Part shown: one piece after another, positions 49,942-59,649 of the stretch
How positions within the stretch are numbered: position 1 is the stretch's first letter
Layout of the letters: each line of letters opens with the position of its first letter
DNA from: Pogonophryne albipinna
Lineage: Eukaryota; Chordata; Actinopteri; Perciformes; Artedidraconidae
DNA: 64,000 nt
Assembly (NCBI GenBank): GCA_028583405.1
Contig: CM053244.1
Span: 3,446,793 to 3,510,792 of the forward strand
Reading direction: 5' to 3'
Position numbers and translations under genes: made by a program
The notes under the pieces: generated by a model
What the model was told of the DNA's origin: nothing
Seen by the model: only the letters and a program-made list of their open reading frames with translations
The model's database searches: none

Positions 49942-49985
49942 CAGGGGTTCCCAACCCCCGGTGTTACTGCCGGGCCGCGAAATAG
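49942..49985 (+). mobile_element. hAT-type terminus
   Basis: CAGGGGTTCCCAACCCCCGG followed by CTGCCGGGCCGCG is a terminus form common in teleost hAT elements. A facing end, TTTGGGAACCCCTGG, lies at 52677-52690. The flanks (TGATAGAG and GCTTAGTC) do not form a convincing 8-bp duplication, so the two ends may not belong together. Confidence 0.5.
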
Positions 49986-49999
49986 CTGTGAGTTTATCG

Positions 50000-50965
50000 T
50001 AATATTTGCAGAATTATAAATATATAAAAATATTTGATCATATAATAATTTTCGCACCTATACCAGTCATATTATTTCCTCCAGTAGCCTAGTTAATCTT
50101 TCACCAGAAAACCGTTGAAAATGGCTTTTATGATGTTCCGAGGGATTCGGCGGCTCAGGGTCTCAGCCTCTCGTGCGCACGAGAAAGTTACCGGTGCGCC
50201 AAGTAGGAAGAGGAGCGCACAGGAGACAACCGTTTCATTGCAGACTGTTATGTTTATGTGGGGAAATGGCACTGCATACATTATTTGAGATATATTTCAA
50301 ACTCGGACTTCATTTTAAGGACATGTCGGCCAGGGGTCTAGAGCAATGTGTTTAAGCACCGGATTGGCAAAACAGGAGAGTAAACCAGTCTGCCTTGATC
50401 TATGAATTCATGTCCGGGACTCTCACGGTATCTGCTGCCACAGCTGTTTTATAGAAGGAAAGCCTCCTTCACTTCATGAAATGGCTGCAGCATCAGGAGG
50501 CAGCGGGACGTGTAACTCCGCCTCTGAGAAGGGCGGCACCAGCGCGCCGAGAGCTGTGCCTTTTTACGCACCGCCTTCGCTGTGTTTACCTTCATCAGAA
50601 CAGCTTAAGAGTGACTGCAGGCTGCTACGTGTTAACCACACACACCTCTACACACATCGAACTGCCCGATTACTCCCCCTTTTATTAGTTTTATGAAGGA
50701 GATGTCCAGATGAAGCCTCATGAGATGAAGCCTTTAGCGAACCAATTGGCTGGACAGCTTCATGAGGCCATCACTAGCTAATACATATTAATGTAATTCA
50801 GTGCTAATATAAGATGCACATGAGTAATATTAAGCTGTTGATCAAACATGACATCCAGTATCTGACAATGTACCTACCCTTAAGTTGGCCATGTGGCAGA
50901 CAGCAAACAAAACAAAGGCTGCCATGACGCCACAGGTGCGTTAAATACCCCTGAGTTAATAGAGA
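50000..50965. other. No gene recognised
   Basis: Interior of the possible hAT-type element. A block at 50707-50775 (GATGAAGCCTCATGAGATGA) repeats the hAT tail seen near 45990. A short frame at 50478-50690 has no motif. Confidence 0.35.
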
Positions 50966-51417
50966 GGCGAAGTCCCTCCCCTTCCGGGAGCCTCCATGGG
51001 ACCCCGGAAGCGGAAAATTATACATTGAAGTCAATGGAGAGAGAAAGGTTATCTTTTGATCCCGTTTGAATTGTGCCACGAATGACACATATGATGTTTG
51101 TCAATTTAAAAGAACATTTTGCAAGTCAAAAAAAAAAAAAATGTGTCGTAAAACTGTGAAGTAACAATTTTGTTTGTGTGAAACCGCTCAGTGAACTACA
51201 GGTCTCTGGTCTCGCACAATACGCGTCACCATCACAAAGACGGCCGTCACGTTGGCACATTTCACCTGTTTCTTTCAGAATGAGGCGAAAAGTATAAAAC
51301 GAGGTGAACATCACTACAAGTCTGGGCGTGTTGAGAGCTGAACATACACGAAAGGGGAGTTAGTCGGTTCTGTAAGAGCCAGCATGCGGGACCGGCATTG
51401 AGGCAATTCTTGCCTCA

Positions 51418-52063
51418 ATGCGACTGAGCAGAGACCAGCAAGCTGCCATCCAGACAGCCACCGTAGGACAGCGGACAAATCCTCAGTGGCAGTTACACAG
51501 ACGGGGCAGGTTGACAGCCAGCAATTTTGGTGCTGTGGTCAGGACTTTCATCCACTCCATGCGCGTCCCTCATGAAGAGGGTGCTTGGGGGGTACAACTT
51601 GGACGGAGTCATGGCTGTCAACTGGGGGGTTGTAAACGAGGCCGAAGGGGTGAAGGCTTTTGTGCAGGCCTATCGGGTGACAGTGTTTGAGTCTGGTCTC
51701 TTTGTGAGTGAGTCGGGTGTTTTGGGAGCATCACCCGATGGACTTGTGCAGCCATCTGCCCTGCTGGAGGTGAAGTGTCCACACAGCCAGAGGAACATGA
51801 CCATCGCGGAGGCAGTCCAGTTACCATCCGTCTGTCTCCGTGAGGAGGGTGGGTCATATATTCTCAAGGAGAATCACCCATACTGGCACCAGGTCCAAGG
51901 GCAGCTGCACATCACAGACCGGAGTCTCTGCTACTTTGTTGTGTGGACCACGAAGGAGGCGATCATCATCCCCAAAGACCCTGCATGGCATGGAAATCTC
52001 CTCCTCCTGGAGAACTTCTACACCCAGCATACTGTGTTGGCCAGTAGAGAGGAGGACGTGTAA
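51418..52063 (+). pseudogene. YqaJ-type nuclease (PD-(D/E)XK fold), frameshifted
   Basis: YqaJ domains belong to the lambda-exonuclease family and digest or process DNA ends; in transposons the role is unproved. From ATG 51418 the frame reads NPQWQLHRRGRLTASNFGAV, the conserved N-terminal helix, then shifts by one frame near 51545. The rest runs to TAA at 52061: GYNLDGVMAVNWGVVNEAE, the catalytic GVLGASPDGLV (Asp), LLEVKCPHS (Glu-x-Lys), HPYWHQVQGQLHIT and CYFVVWTTKE. The catalytic residues are intact. A perfect 9-bp hairpin (TTGAGGCAA) ends at the start codon. Confidence 0.8.
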
Positions 52064-52129
52064 ATAAACACACACGATATTTAACTAAAACAATAAATCC
52101 CATGTTGTTGGAAAAGTAATAATGCTGCA

Positions 52130-52330
52130 TGTATACGTTTTTGTTCACATATCGCAAGTGTTATCGTGTTATGTGTTCCTGATATCGGGCAGCCCTAATA
52201 TTAAGGCCTTATTGTCACATGCACAATAACTACAGTGCAGTTTTGGGCAATGAACATGTTAAGTCTCAGGCCCCTCTAAAATAAAGGATATATAAATAAA
52301 GAATGACTTTGACTGAACTACTACTTAACT
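52130..52330. repeat. hAT-like end and a dispersed-repeat tail
   Basis: CCTGATATCGGGCAGCCCTA at about 52178-52197 resembles a hAT terminus. Next to it, 52200-52330 (ATTGTCACATGCACAATAAC, GGCAATGAACATGTTAAGTC) resembles a common teleost retroelement tail. Neither has a partner that I can find nearby. Confidence 0.4.
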
Positions 52331-52545
52331 GTATTACATGGTTATATAAATAGTTTGAATGATTCATGACTGACAGAAGCTTGTTTTACACTGACCTGTT
52401 CTACTCATATCTATTAATGTCTTTGTAACTTCAGTAAACCTCAACAATTCCCCTTCTGGTTTCATGCATCACAGTCCAGTAAACTGAGTACAATATGAAC
52501 CAGTGTAATCATTATAATAACTTAGGATTGTAACTCTTTAAAAAA

Positions 52546-52641
52546 GGTGTAGGTGGCTCTTAAAAGAGCCGTTGTGTGACTTTGGGCTGGTCTCAGCAGT
52601 TTAAGCCCTCTCCGCGGATGCAGCGGGCCAGCTGGATATTC
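52546..52641 (-). pseudogene. Histone H3 3'-end fragment with histone stem-loop
   Basis: On the minus strand, 52640 down to 52602 reads the H3 C-terminus: IQLAR, then CIRGE (canonical RIRGE), with a 2-base loss that destroys the last codons before the TTAA where the stop lay. After a 30-base spacer, GGCTCT-TTTA-AGAGCC (52570-52555) is a 6-bp stem with a 4-base loop followed by ACC, the replication-dependent histone mRNA 3' stem-loop. An AAAGAG near 52538 may be the U7-pairing element. The rest of H3 is missing. In live genes SLBP binds this hairpin and U7 snRNP directs cleavage without polyadenylation. Confidence 0.82.
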
Positions 52642-52689
52642 CCCCCTCCCTCCGGGGATCGCAGGCTGAAAGATTTGGGAACCCCTGGC

Positions 52690-53685
52690 TTAGTCAACGG
52701 TGAGGGTGCTGACTACTTCCTTTATCAGGGGATTTTGCAGGTTCACCAAGGCACAGCAAAGCTGTACCAGCACATTTGCCGTGTTCCTGAGGTGGCAAGG
52801 AATCAGGTCCAGAATCCTGAACTCCTTTATTCTGGCATTTGCCCTCTCCACATGGATCCTGTTCTTGGCTATTTCCCTGGTAGCTCTCACCTCACTCTCT
52901 GTGAACTTACCCTTGTTCAGGAAAGGGGGAATGTTCACAATCACACCCGCAGGCACAATATCTGAAATTAAAAAGCCCTTGTCTGCCAGGATAAGGTCGC
53001 CAGCCACTAAATGTTCCAGAATGCCTGAATGCTGCATAATGGCCTTATCAGACACAGAGCCCGGGAAGAGTTGGCTGCAGAAGTTGATGACTCCATTTGG
53101 GACCACAGAGATGAGCACTTTGAAGGAGTGCATCCCTCTGTAGGTGGAGTACGTCAGTTTGGCTTGGTCCATCTGACTTGGGGCGGCCACGTGGATGTCG
53201 GTGCAGTCTCCAATCATTCTGCAGTTGAAGGCAGAGGACTGGAAAGCAGCAGGCATGCCGTTTTTTTTTTTTTGCCAACTGGGCACAGTGGACATCATTT
53301 TTTCAAACAGCAACCTGTGGAGCAGATGGACCATGGTGTTCACCACATTACCCACTGTTGCGGTACTGCAGTGGAACAGCTGTGCAAGGTGCAGGTGAGG
53401 ATAATTCTGCCGGATCTTCATCATGGCCATGAAGACCTGGTCTGCCAGCAGGATGCCCTCCACTTTCCATCCAGCGTAATACACAATGGAGCCCTCAAAG
53501 CGCTCCACCAACCCCACCACCCTTTTAAACATGGCCTGATCAGGAAGCCCTGTTTCCATACGGATGACATCAGGTAAGCCTGCTGCTGAATATTTGGCCA
53601 TTCGCATCCAAGTATCCCCTGCCAGGTCTGCGGAACAACTGGACTGCACACTGGAGGGTCCAGGTTCGGTGTCTGCGGACTGCAC
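52690..53685 (-). CDS. Harbinger/ISL2EU-type DDE transposase
   Basis: Encodes the catalytic transposase (DDE_Tnp_4 type) that cuts and joins transposon ends. In the 331-residue frame: a helix-turn-helix region with AQLFHCSTATVGNVVNTMV (about 101-119), then catalytic D160 in IGDCTDIHV, D235 in LILADKGFLI, and E280 in HVERANARIKEFR. All three acids are present. The upstream codon at 53685 is GTG; the frame is open to about 53736 and the first in-frame ATG is 26 codons in, so the true start probably lies in an upstream exon. An A13 run inside (plus strand T-run near 53260) is frameshift-prone. No stop interrupts the frame. Confidence 0.85.
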   Translation of the reverse strand: MQSADTEPGPSSVQSSCSADLAGDTWMRMAKYSAAGLPDVIRMETGLPDQAMFKRVVGLVERFEGSIVYYAGWKVEGILLADQVFMAMMKIRQNYPHLHLAQLFHCSTATVGNVVNTMVHLLHRLLFEKMMSTVPSWQKKKNGMPAAFQSSAFNCRMIGDCTDIHVAAPSQMDQAKLTYSTYRGMHSFKVLISVVPNGVINFCSQLFPGSVSDKAIMQHSGILEHLVAGDLILADKGFLISDIVPAGVIVNIPPFLNKGKFTESEVRATREIAKNRIHVERANARIKEFRILDLIPCHLRNTANVLVQLCCALVNLQNPLIKEVVSTLTVD

Positions 53686-53736
53686 GCTGGAGAATTGGGG
53701 GTCAGTTTCTGCAGGCTGTGGTCGCTGGACTGATTA

Positions 53737-55004
53737 ACCGCTAAGCTCCCTTTCTCTTTGGCCCTTTCTCTTTTCCATGAGGAAAATGGCAGCTGCATAT
53801 TCTGCTTTTCTCATCTGGCTCCCTGTCTGCTCGTCTACAATGAGAAAATGATATAATTCATTACTAACAATCATTTAAACCTGCCAAATAGCCCATAGTT
53901 TAAACAGTCTACACTCTTGTATTTATCTTGTGAAGCACTTGTAACATTCAGCTTGTGTGTGTTTTAGTTGTCTTTATTTCCAGGTAGAAGAGGACCAAGA
54001 GTGAGGAAGTAAGACAGAGCACTGTTTGGCCTTTTAAGTGTGACACATATGTAGGGATAAATGCTTCACCACTGTTCCTAAATAAAAAAAGTTTTCTGCA
54101 TTGTCTGTCATTTTTTCCAAATAATTACCAATATTTCACAAATTCTTCATGTCAACTTAAGAGCTGTATGTTGACTATATGTCAGCGTTGCTTGGTTCAT
54201 CTTACTGGGGGGCAGCTACATGGATGTCGGTGCAGTCCACAGTCATTGTGCAGTTGATTTCACATGACCTATGCAAAATATCACACTCACTGCATGTGTG
54301 TCTCTGGGGGGGCATTGTGCCTTTGATGTATATAAATAATATACCATGACCAAATACTATTACGTCCAGTGGAAATCAGGTTGCCAGAGCAGGTCAGTGT
54401 GCATGTTCCTCAGGGTCTCAGCAGTTACAGGTGAGGTAAAGGAAATAAAAGAGAAAAAGCTCAGTAACAACACTTTGAATAATTATCTCTTCTAATAATT
54501 TTCTCTCAGTAATCACACAACGACTGTCTTTCCAACAAACAGATTGACTCACCCTCACTATCATCACAATGAAACACGTCCAGAAGAATGTCATGCAGAG
54601 CTGCCTGCCTGCCTTCGACTCTCCCTGAACTGCTTCCTTAGCACCCGGTGGAGGGCGCAGTAGGCTACTCTTCAAATGTTTCACGAAATACTTACCCTCA
54701 TGACTACTCTTACTGTTTAACATTTTGGTTTACTTCATGTAATAAAATAACTTCATGGTAAGGCTAAGTAATGTGATGCTAACTAAGGTGCTCGCTACTC
54801 GTCGCTACTAGCTCGATAGACTATGTTCCATGCACAACATGTATATTCCCTGATATGTCTGATCCAGCGACTCCTGGTCCTTTCATCAGACGGGAAGCGA
54901 TAGAACGAGCAAGTGGTATGATCACTTTTGTGATTACAACCTGGTACAAAGCACACAGGCATCTTGTAAAAGTGAATTTATTGACATGAAATGATTGTTT
55001 AAGA
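53737..55004 (-). other. Upstream region of the transposase; possible 5' exon
   Basis: A possible 5' exon lies on the minus strand from ATG near 54721 (MLNSKSSHEGKYFVKHLKSS) to a GTGAGT donor near 54550. Splicing to the transposase frame is plausible but unproved. The remainder has no recognised content except the transposase scrap at 54205-54255. Confidence 0.3.
54205..54255 (-). pseudogene. Second scrap of DDE transposase
   Basis: GGGGGGCAGCTACATGGATG and CGGTGCAGTCCACAGTCATT parallel 53175-53220 of the transposase. On the minus strand it encodes VDCTDIHVAAP, the first catalytic motif. Only about 50 bases are kept, so it is a fragment of a related element or a local partial duplication. 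Confidence 0.7.
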
Positions 55005-55159
55005 TTGACAAACATCATATGTGTAGTTCGTGGCACAATTCAAATGGGATCAAAAGATAATCTTTCTCTCTCCATTGACTTCAATACATACTTTTTCCAA
55101 AATAAGGTCCCATGGAGCTCCACCGGAAGGGGAGGGACTTCGCCACTCTATTATGAGGC

Positions 55160-55578
55160 ACGCATCGTTGATGTTGCCCTTGGACGCTGGGAATCATTCC
55201 AGCGAGCACAATTCCTCCCACGATGGCAACATTGCAGCATCGCGTATTCAGCAGGTAATGGATATAACAGCTGAACAAACATAACATGCTATAGGTTTAT
55301 CACTACAGAATCAATACGCACATATGTCACTTGTGTAACAAATACATGTATCCTTGTTTGACTTGTAATTTTGCAGATTGAGGTCAAGAAGTTTGTGGTG
55401 AAGGGACCTACCCAAACGTATGATGTAGACTTGGAGCTGTGTTCTTGCCCTGCAGGACAAACAGGAGCGCCTTGTAAACACCAGGCAGCAGTGATGAAAC
55501 ATTACAGCTGTTTGTCACACTCTTTTCTACCGATAAACCCAGAGATGAGAGCAGAGCTGATGAAACTGACCTCGGCAG
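55160..55578 (+). CDS. SWIM zinc-finger protein, two-exon fragment
   Basis: SWIM domains (CxCx(n)CxH) bind zinc and occur in Mutator-like and other transposon proteins; in fish they also precede YqaJ domains. Exon A ends at 55254 (ASRIQQ before GTAATG). The intron ends TTTTGCAG and exon B runs 55377-55578 to a GTAAAG donor. Splicing keeps frame: IQQ joined to IEVKKFVVKGPTQTYD. The SWIM motif is CSCPAGQTGAPCKH (exon B residues about 24-37). The fragment starts just outside the right inverted arm of the ISL2EU-like element. The rest of the protein is not found downstream. Confidence 0.72.
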
Positions 55579-55740
55579 GTAAAGTCAATATTTTAACTGG
55601 TGTAATGAGACTGCCAACATGTCATGTTTTGATTACAAAATAAGGGATATACACTGTTGATGCCTTAATGTTTTATAGAAACCATCTCTTTGGATCCAAC
55701 CCCTCTGACTTGCGAGGCAATCATGTCAGTCGTTTAGAAG

Positions 55741-57407
55741 TAGGGTGAGTTGCCCTAATGTGGGACACCTAAGCTCAAATGGGTGTAGGTCTTCCGCAAA
55801 CAAATGAGTCAATGAAACTATGGGTAAACACAAGCTGTGATGTCATGCGATCAAAATCACATGACTTCTCAAATGTCCAATCACAGATGAGGGTGGGAAA
55901 ACCTTCAACAGGAAGTAGCCTGTGTGAAGACCACCCAAAGGTCAGTGACATAGTGTTTTGACAAATGTAATGTTAAGGTTTTAAATTTCGTTTAAATAAA
56001 ACAATCTTGGAAGTTTTTATCAGGATGTGTTTGTTCATTAGAAAATATTATAATATGGTGTAAATATACTCTATATTTGTTATTTCAATCAAATGTTCCA
56101 TCGTCCCACTTTAGGAAACATGTTTCGCAAAGTGAGACTGTGTTTTGCCTAATGTGGGACAGGTCTTCAGTTAGGCAAACATGTGTGGAGGGGCATGGAT
56201 TGTGCAAGAGCAATGGCTATTTACAGGGTTTTAGTCTTCTAATGCATTATTTTAGATATTTAAGGTGAAGGGCAAATTATATTAAATAATTGGGGGTGGC
56301 TGCATCTCTGTTAAAATAGTAAATAAGTAAATAAATATAAATAAATGTCTGAGTTTAGAAGATGGCAATGAATTTAAGCCCAAACATTCATAGTAATTTA
56401 ATAAATCCTTCCAACACACGTTTTATTCTATGCATATTAATGATTAATGGAAGGATTTTAGATCACAATGGCAAAGGAGAGAAATAAGACCGGGAGAGAA
56501 TCGCCCTATTTCTGAGGTGAAACCCCAAACGGAGCATGCACAACCAGAGGCGCTCTCAGCCGCAAGAGCAGCAGGGTTCAACCCCACTGTTGTGAAGAAG
56601 TGGTTTGAAAAATATAAGGACACAATTGAGACCCTGGGGTTGGAAAATGCCCCAGACCACATCTGGAATTGCAATGAAACAGGGCTCCATGATCACTTCC
56701 TGTCCACCAGGGCGGTTGCAGAAGTTGGGGCACCCTGTTTGAGGTCACTGGTGGAGAGCATCAATGCTGCTGGTGGGTATGGACCCACCATGATCATATT
56801 CAAAGGCAAGCGGATGAAGCCAGATTGGCTCTTTGGGGCTCAGAAGAATACTTTTGTAAAGATGTCCGATAATGGCTTGATAAATAGTGACTTGTTCACA
56901 GAATGGGGAATAGGTTTCTGCAAAGTCCAGAATCCACGACCCCATCTGCTCCTTGTTGGTGGTCACACCTCTCATGTGTACAACATCGACTTTTTAAATA
57001 TGATGAGAGAGAACAACGTCCATGTATTCAGCCTACCCCCTCACACAACTCACTATCTGCAGCCAGCAGACAGAGCACTGTTCAAGAGCTTGAAACACTA
57101 CTGGAGGCTCGAGGGACGAAGGATCAGCAGGGAGAGTGGAGGGAAGCGGCTTGACAGGGCGTTGTTCATGCCACTGTTTTCAAAGGCCTGGATGAAAGCT
57201 GCTACACCACTGAATGGCCAGGCTGGCTTTCGAGGGTCAGCGATATACCCATTCAACCCTGCCAAGATCAATGAGAATCTGTTCATCTCTGAGAGATGCT
57301 TTCAAGAGACTCCAGTGGCCCCAGATGAGATGCTCTTTCCTGCACCAGCAACCCCGTGCAGAGTGGATTTAAAAGCAGCAGCAAGCGGAGGAATCACTAA
57401 TAAATAA
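55741..57407 (+). mobile_element. pogo/Tigger-like DNA element (bounds uncertain)
   Basis: Upstream of the transposase frame, GTGAGTTGCCCTAATGTGGG at about 55747 resembles the terminus of teleost pogo-group elements. A similar GCCTAATGTGGGAC recurs near 56145. No matching right end was located, so the right limit is set at the end of the coding frame. Confidence 0.4.
56517..57407 (+). CDS. pogo/Tigger-type transposase remnant (DDE_1), catalytic acids lost
   Basis: Pogo-type transposases cut DNA with a DDD triad. The 297-codon frame reads ALSAARAAGFNPTVVKKWFE (about 12-31), HIWNCNETGLHD (48-59), MIIFKGKRMKPDWL (92-105), HLLLVGGHTSHV (143-154), FSLPPHTTHYLQPADRALFK (171-190) and GFRGSAIYPFNPAKI. 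Canonical WNxDETG has Asn53 instead of Asp, and LLxDGH has Gly148 instead of Asp. Only the third acid, D185, remains. The first codon here is GTG and the frame extends upstream without a credible ATG, so the DNA-binding N-terminus is missing. Inactive as a transposase, yet free of stops. Confidence 0.82.
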   Translation: MKPQTEHAQPEALSAARAAGFNPTVVKKWFEKYKDTIETLGLENAPDHIWNCNETGLHDHFLSTRAVAEVGAPCLRSLVESINAAGGYGPTMIIFKGKRMKPDWLFGAQKNTFVKMSDNGLINSDLFTEWGIGFCKVQNPRPHLLLVGGHTSHVYNIDFLNMMRENNVHVFSLPPHTTHYLQPADRALFKSLKHYWRLEGRRISRESGGKRLDRALFMPLFSKAWMKAATPLNGQAGFRGSAIYPFNPAKINENLFISERCFQETPVAPDEMLFPAPATPCRVDLKAAASGGITNK

Positions 57408-57410
57408 CTT

Positions 57411-58004
57411 ACATCACACACGTCAAAGCCAAGGGGCATTAAAACGTACAAATACGTGACGTTAGTGACGCTAACTAGCTAGCTGGACGTACTGCACTTA
57501 TTCTTAATTCAGTTCAGAAGTTTACTAAAGTCATACAGAGGCTCTGTTATACTTTATATTACATAAATAGACCAAAGTGAAAACATTACAGTACCTACAG
57601 TACGGTGGGATTTATAAAATGCTACCCTGACGTAGCTGCTGTTAGCTTTATTTCTTTCTCAAACTTTGGGACAACATTTCAACCTTTGTATTCAGCTCAT
57701 GCTGCTTAGAGGTAGGGCTAAAAAAAAGCCGATTTGATGATTTAGGTTAACGTTTTTTTTATTTATCCTAATCCCATAATAATAATAAGACAATCACAAA
57801 CGGACAGCAGCCTTTAGCTTGATGTTAGTTTTTTAAAAACCATAACAGTACATCATTTTAAATACTCCTTTAGGTATTGTTTGTCTGAAATGCTTAGTTA
57901 CATTTTGCAATAATACTTCTACTAACCCTAACCCTTCTGCAACCCTGTGTTTAATATGATTAATTCACTTTTTTCTTTATCTCTTGTTTTTCTCTGTAAT
58001 TAGG
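57411..58004. other. No gene recognised
   Basis: AT-rich sequence between the pogo-type frame and the tandem repeat at 58 kb. Nothing assigned. Confidence 0.4.
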
Positions 58005-58415
58005 ACAATTCTGGAGAAATGGATCTTCTGGAGAATGACCCCTAATCTGTGTGTGCCCAGCGGATCATCAGGACAGAGCTGCCATCCACCTGGACCTCCC
58101 GTGGTGCTGGAGAAATGGATCTGCTGGAGAATGACCCCTAATCTGTGTGTGCCCAGCGGATCATCAGGACAGAGCTGCCATCCACCTGGACCCCCCGTGG
58201 TGCTGGAGAAGGAGCCCTAATCTGTGTGTGCCCATCGGATCATCAGGACAGAGCTGCATCCACCTGGACCCCCCGTGGTGCTGGAGAAATGGATCTTCTG
58301 GAGAAGGACCCCTAACCCCAGCGGATCATCAGGGCAGAGCTGCATCCACCTGGACCCCCCGTGGTGCTGGAGAAGGACCCCTAACCCCAGCAGATCATCA
58401 GGACAGAGCTGCCGT
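58005..58415 (+). repeat. 96-bp tandem repeat, about 4.5 variable units
   Basis: Units begin CTGGAGAAATGGATCTTCTG and include CCCAGCGGATCATCAGGACA, GAGCTGCCATCCACCTGGAC and CCCGTGGTGCTGGAG. Later units have internal deletions. The first follows a CTGTAATTAG splice-acceptor-like sequence and reads DNSGEMDLLENDP then stop in one frame. The single-copy relative at 48226-48325 (minus strand) shows the array expanded from an exon of a dispersed gene or element. Confidence 0.85.
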
Positions 58416-59290
58416 CCTACAGACTTGTGTCTTACTTTCAGAATTTGATTTTGTACGTGTCTTTTCTTTAATAGATATCTAACGATTATAGCTTGAGTCT
58501 GTCTGATTCCCCAAACAGCTGCTTCTATATACTTGCTGCACATATAATAAAAACAAACAACTCCATAAACACACTTTTGCTGATATTTGTGTTACTGCTG
58601 GTGATGTTAAATAACATGATCGATTTCCTCTGAAAAAAACATGAAGCTGCAGAGAGAGGATGGATATATTCTTACCTCTACTTTGTGATTAGATGAAAAT
58701 ACAAAATTGAATTAAAATAGTAATTGTTAAACACATGTCTTTGTCCGTCATCCTTGTACGTAACTGCGAAACCAAAATGTTCCCAAACCGGAGACTTCAA
58801 TGATGCTGGAGGATTTTCCAGCTCAACTTTATCTGCGTTCGCCATTTCCTCAAATTACTGACTACATTTGAACGCATCCCTGTGACCAGCTCTCATAGTA
58901 TGCCTGTCGTCCAATGAAATGACTTGCTCGCTCTATGACGCGTTGAACCCAATGTGAGCAAATTACTCTGAATGCTGAGACGCAGCACCTGGGATTACTT
59001 CCAAGAAGTTTTTCACGTTCTCAATTGTTTACGGTTAACGTTATATTCGTTCGGTACACGTGTACAGAACCGAAGGGCCAGTACCGAATAATTTCGGTAC
59101 GAATACGTATACCGTTACACCCCTAATATCCATACAGAACATAGGCCATAGAAAATGTTTAATTGTGTATTTCAGCCGAGCGGGGGGTCACGGTGGTGCT
59201 GGACCTGGTGGTGCTGGACCTGGAGGTGCTGACCTGGGGTCAGTGGGACATCATCTGGGCAGGTTTAGGGGAAGAAGGAGAATATAAACT
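58416..59290. other. hAT-like end and a GGT-rich segment
   Basis: TACCGTTACACCCCTAAT at 59111-59129 is the kind of terminus seen on teleost hAT/ZBED-type elements (GGGGTGTAACGGTA reversed), with no partner located. At 59175-59240, GGTGGTGCTGGACCTGGTGG and similar strings encode a Gly/Ala/Pro-rich peptide after a possible acceptor. I do not recognise a protein. Confidence 0.35.
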
Positions 59291-59649
59291 GTGATGACCA
59301 CAGCTATTAAGATTAGAACACTAATATTGTTAAGAATCAATCTATACAACATGCTTTTGTTCCTTTAAAAAACCGTATTGTTTTATTAGTACAGAAAAAT
59401 TAAGACTAATTATGAAATAATGATGAAATTACATCAGCTATATATACATAATGTACTTGTTAACTATAATGTAACATTACTGGGGGCTAAAGGAACAGCT
59501 TCATCTTATTTACCTGGCCATGGTCCTCTTTAATTCATCGCAGTCGGTGATCTCCAAAAATGGTTAAAGTAAAAAAGTAAAAGTAAAGTTTCTGGACCCT
59601 TTCCAGCTGAGTTAGCTTGTAAGCTAATTTGCTAGCAGGCTGCTGGAGC

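Larger units (their letters stand above)
50966..55147. mobile_element. ISL2EU-like DNA transposon with YqaJ nuclease and DDE transposase
   Basis: Inverted arms of about 145 bases: left 50966-51110 (GGCGAAGTCCCTCCCCTTCC, CATTGAAGTCAATGGAGAGA, GAATTGTGCCACGAA) and right 55005-55147 with the same strings reversed. Between them are a YqaJ-type nuclease frame (plus) and a DDE transposase (minus), convergently arranged. The pairing of a Harbinger-related transposase with a YqaJ nuclease is, from memory, the mark of ISL2EU transposons. Extra pieces inside (repeat tails, a histone fragment, a second transposase scrap) show later insertions or rearrangement. Confidence 0.7.

Noticed and set aside
51360..51420. 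GGTTCTGTAAGAGCC as a second histone-type stem-loop
   Set aside because: The stem is mismatched, the loop is wrong and no histone codons lie upstream, unlike the convincing one at 52555-52570.
53029..53577. 182-codon plus-strand frame, His-rich
   Set aside because: It is antisense to the DDE transposase, which has the catalytic motifs on the minus strand.
57984..58482. Proline-rich repeat protein across the 58 kb tandem array
   Set aside because: Three frames give different repeat peptides, each interrupted by stops or unit deletions. The DNA repeat explains them.
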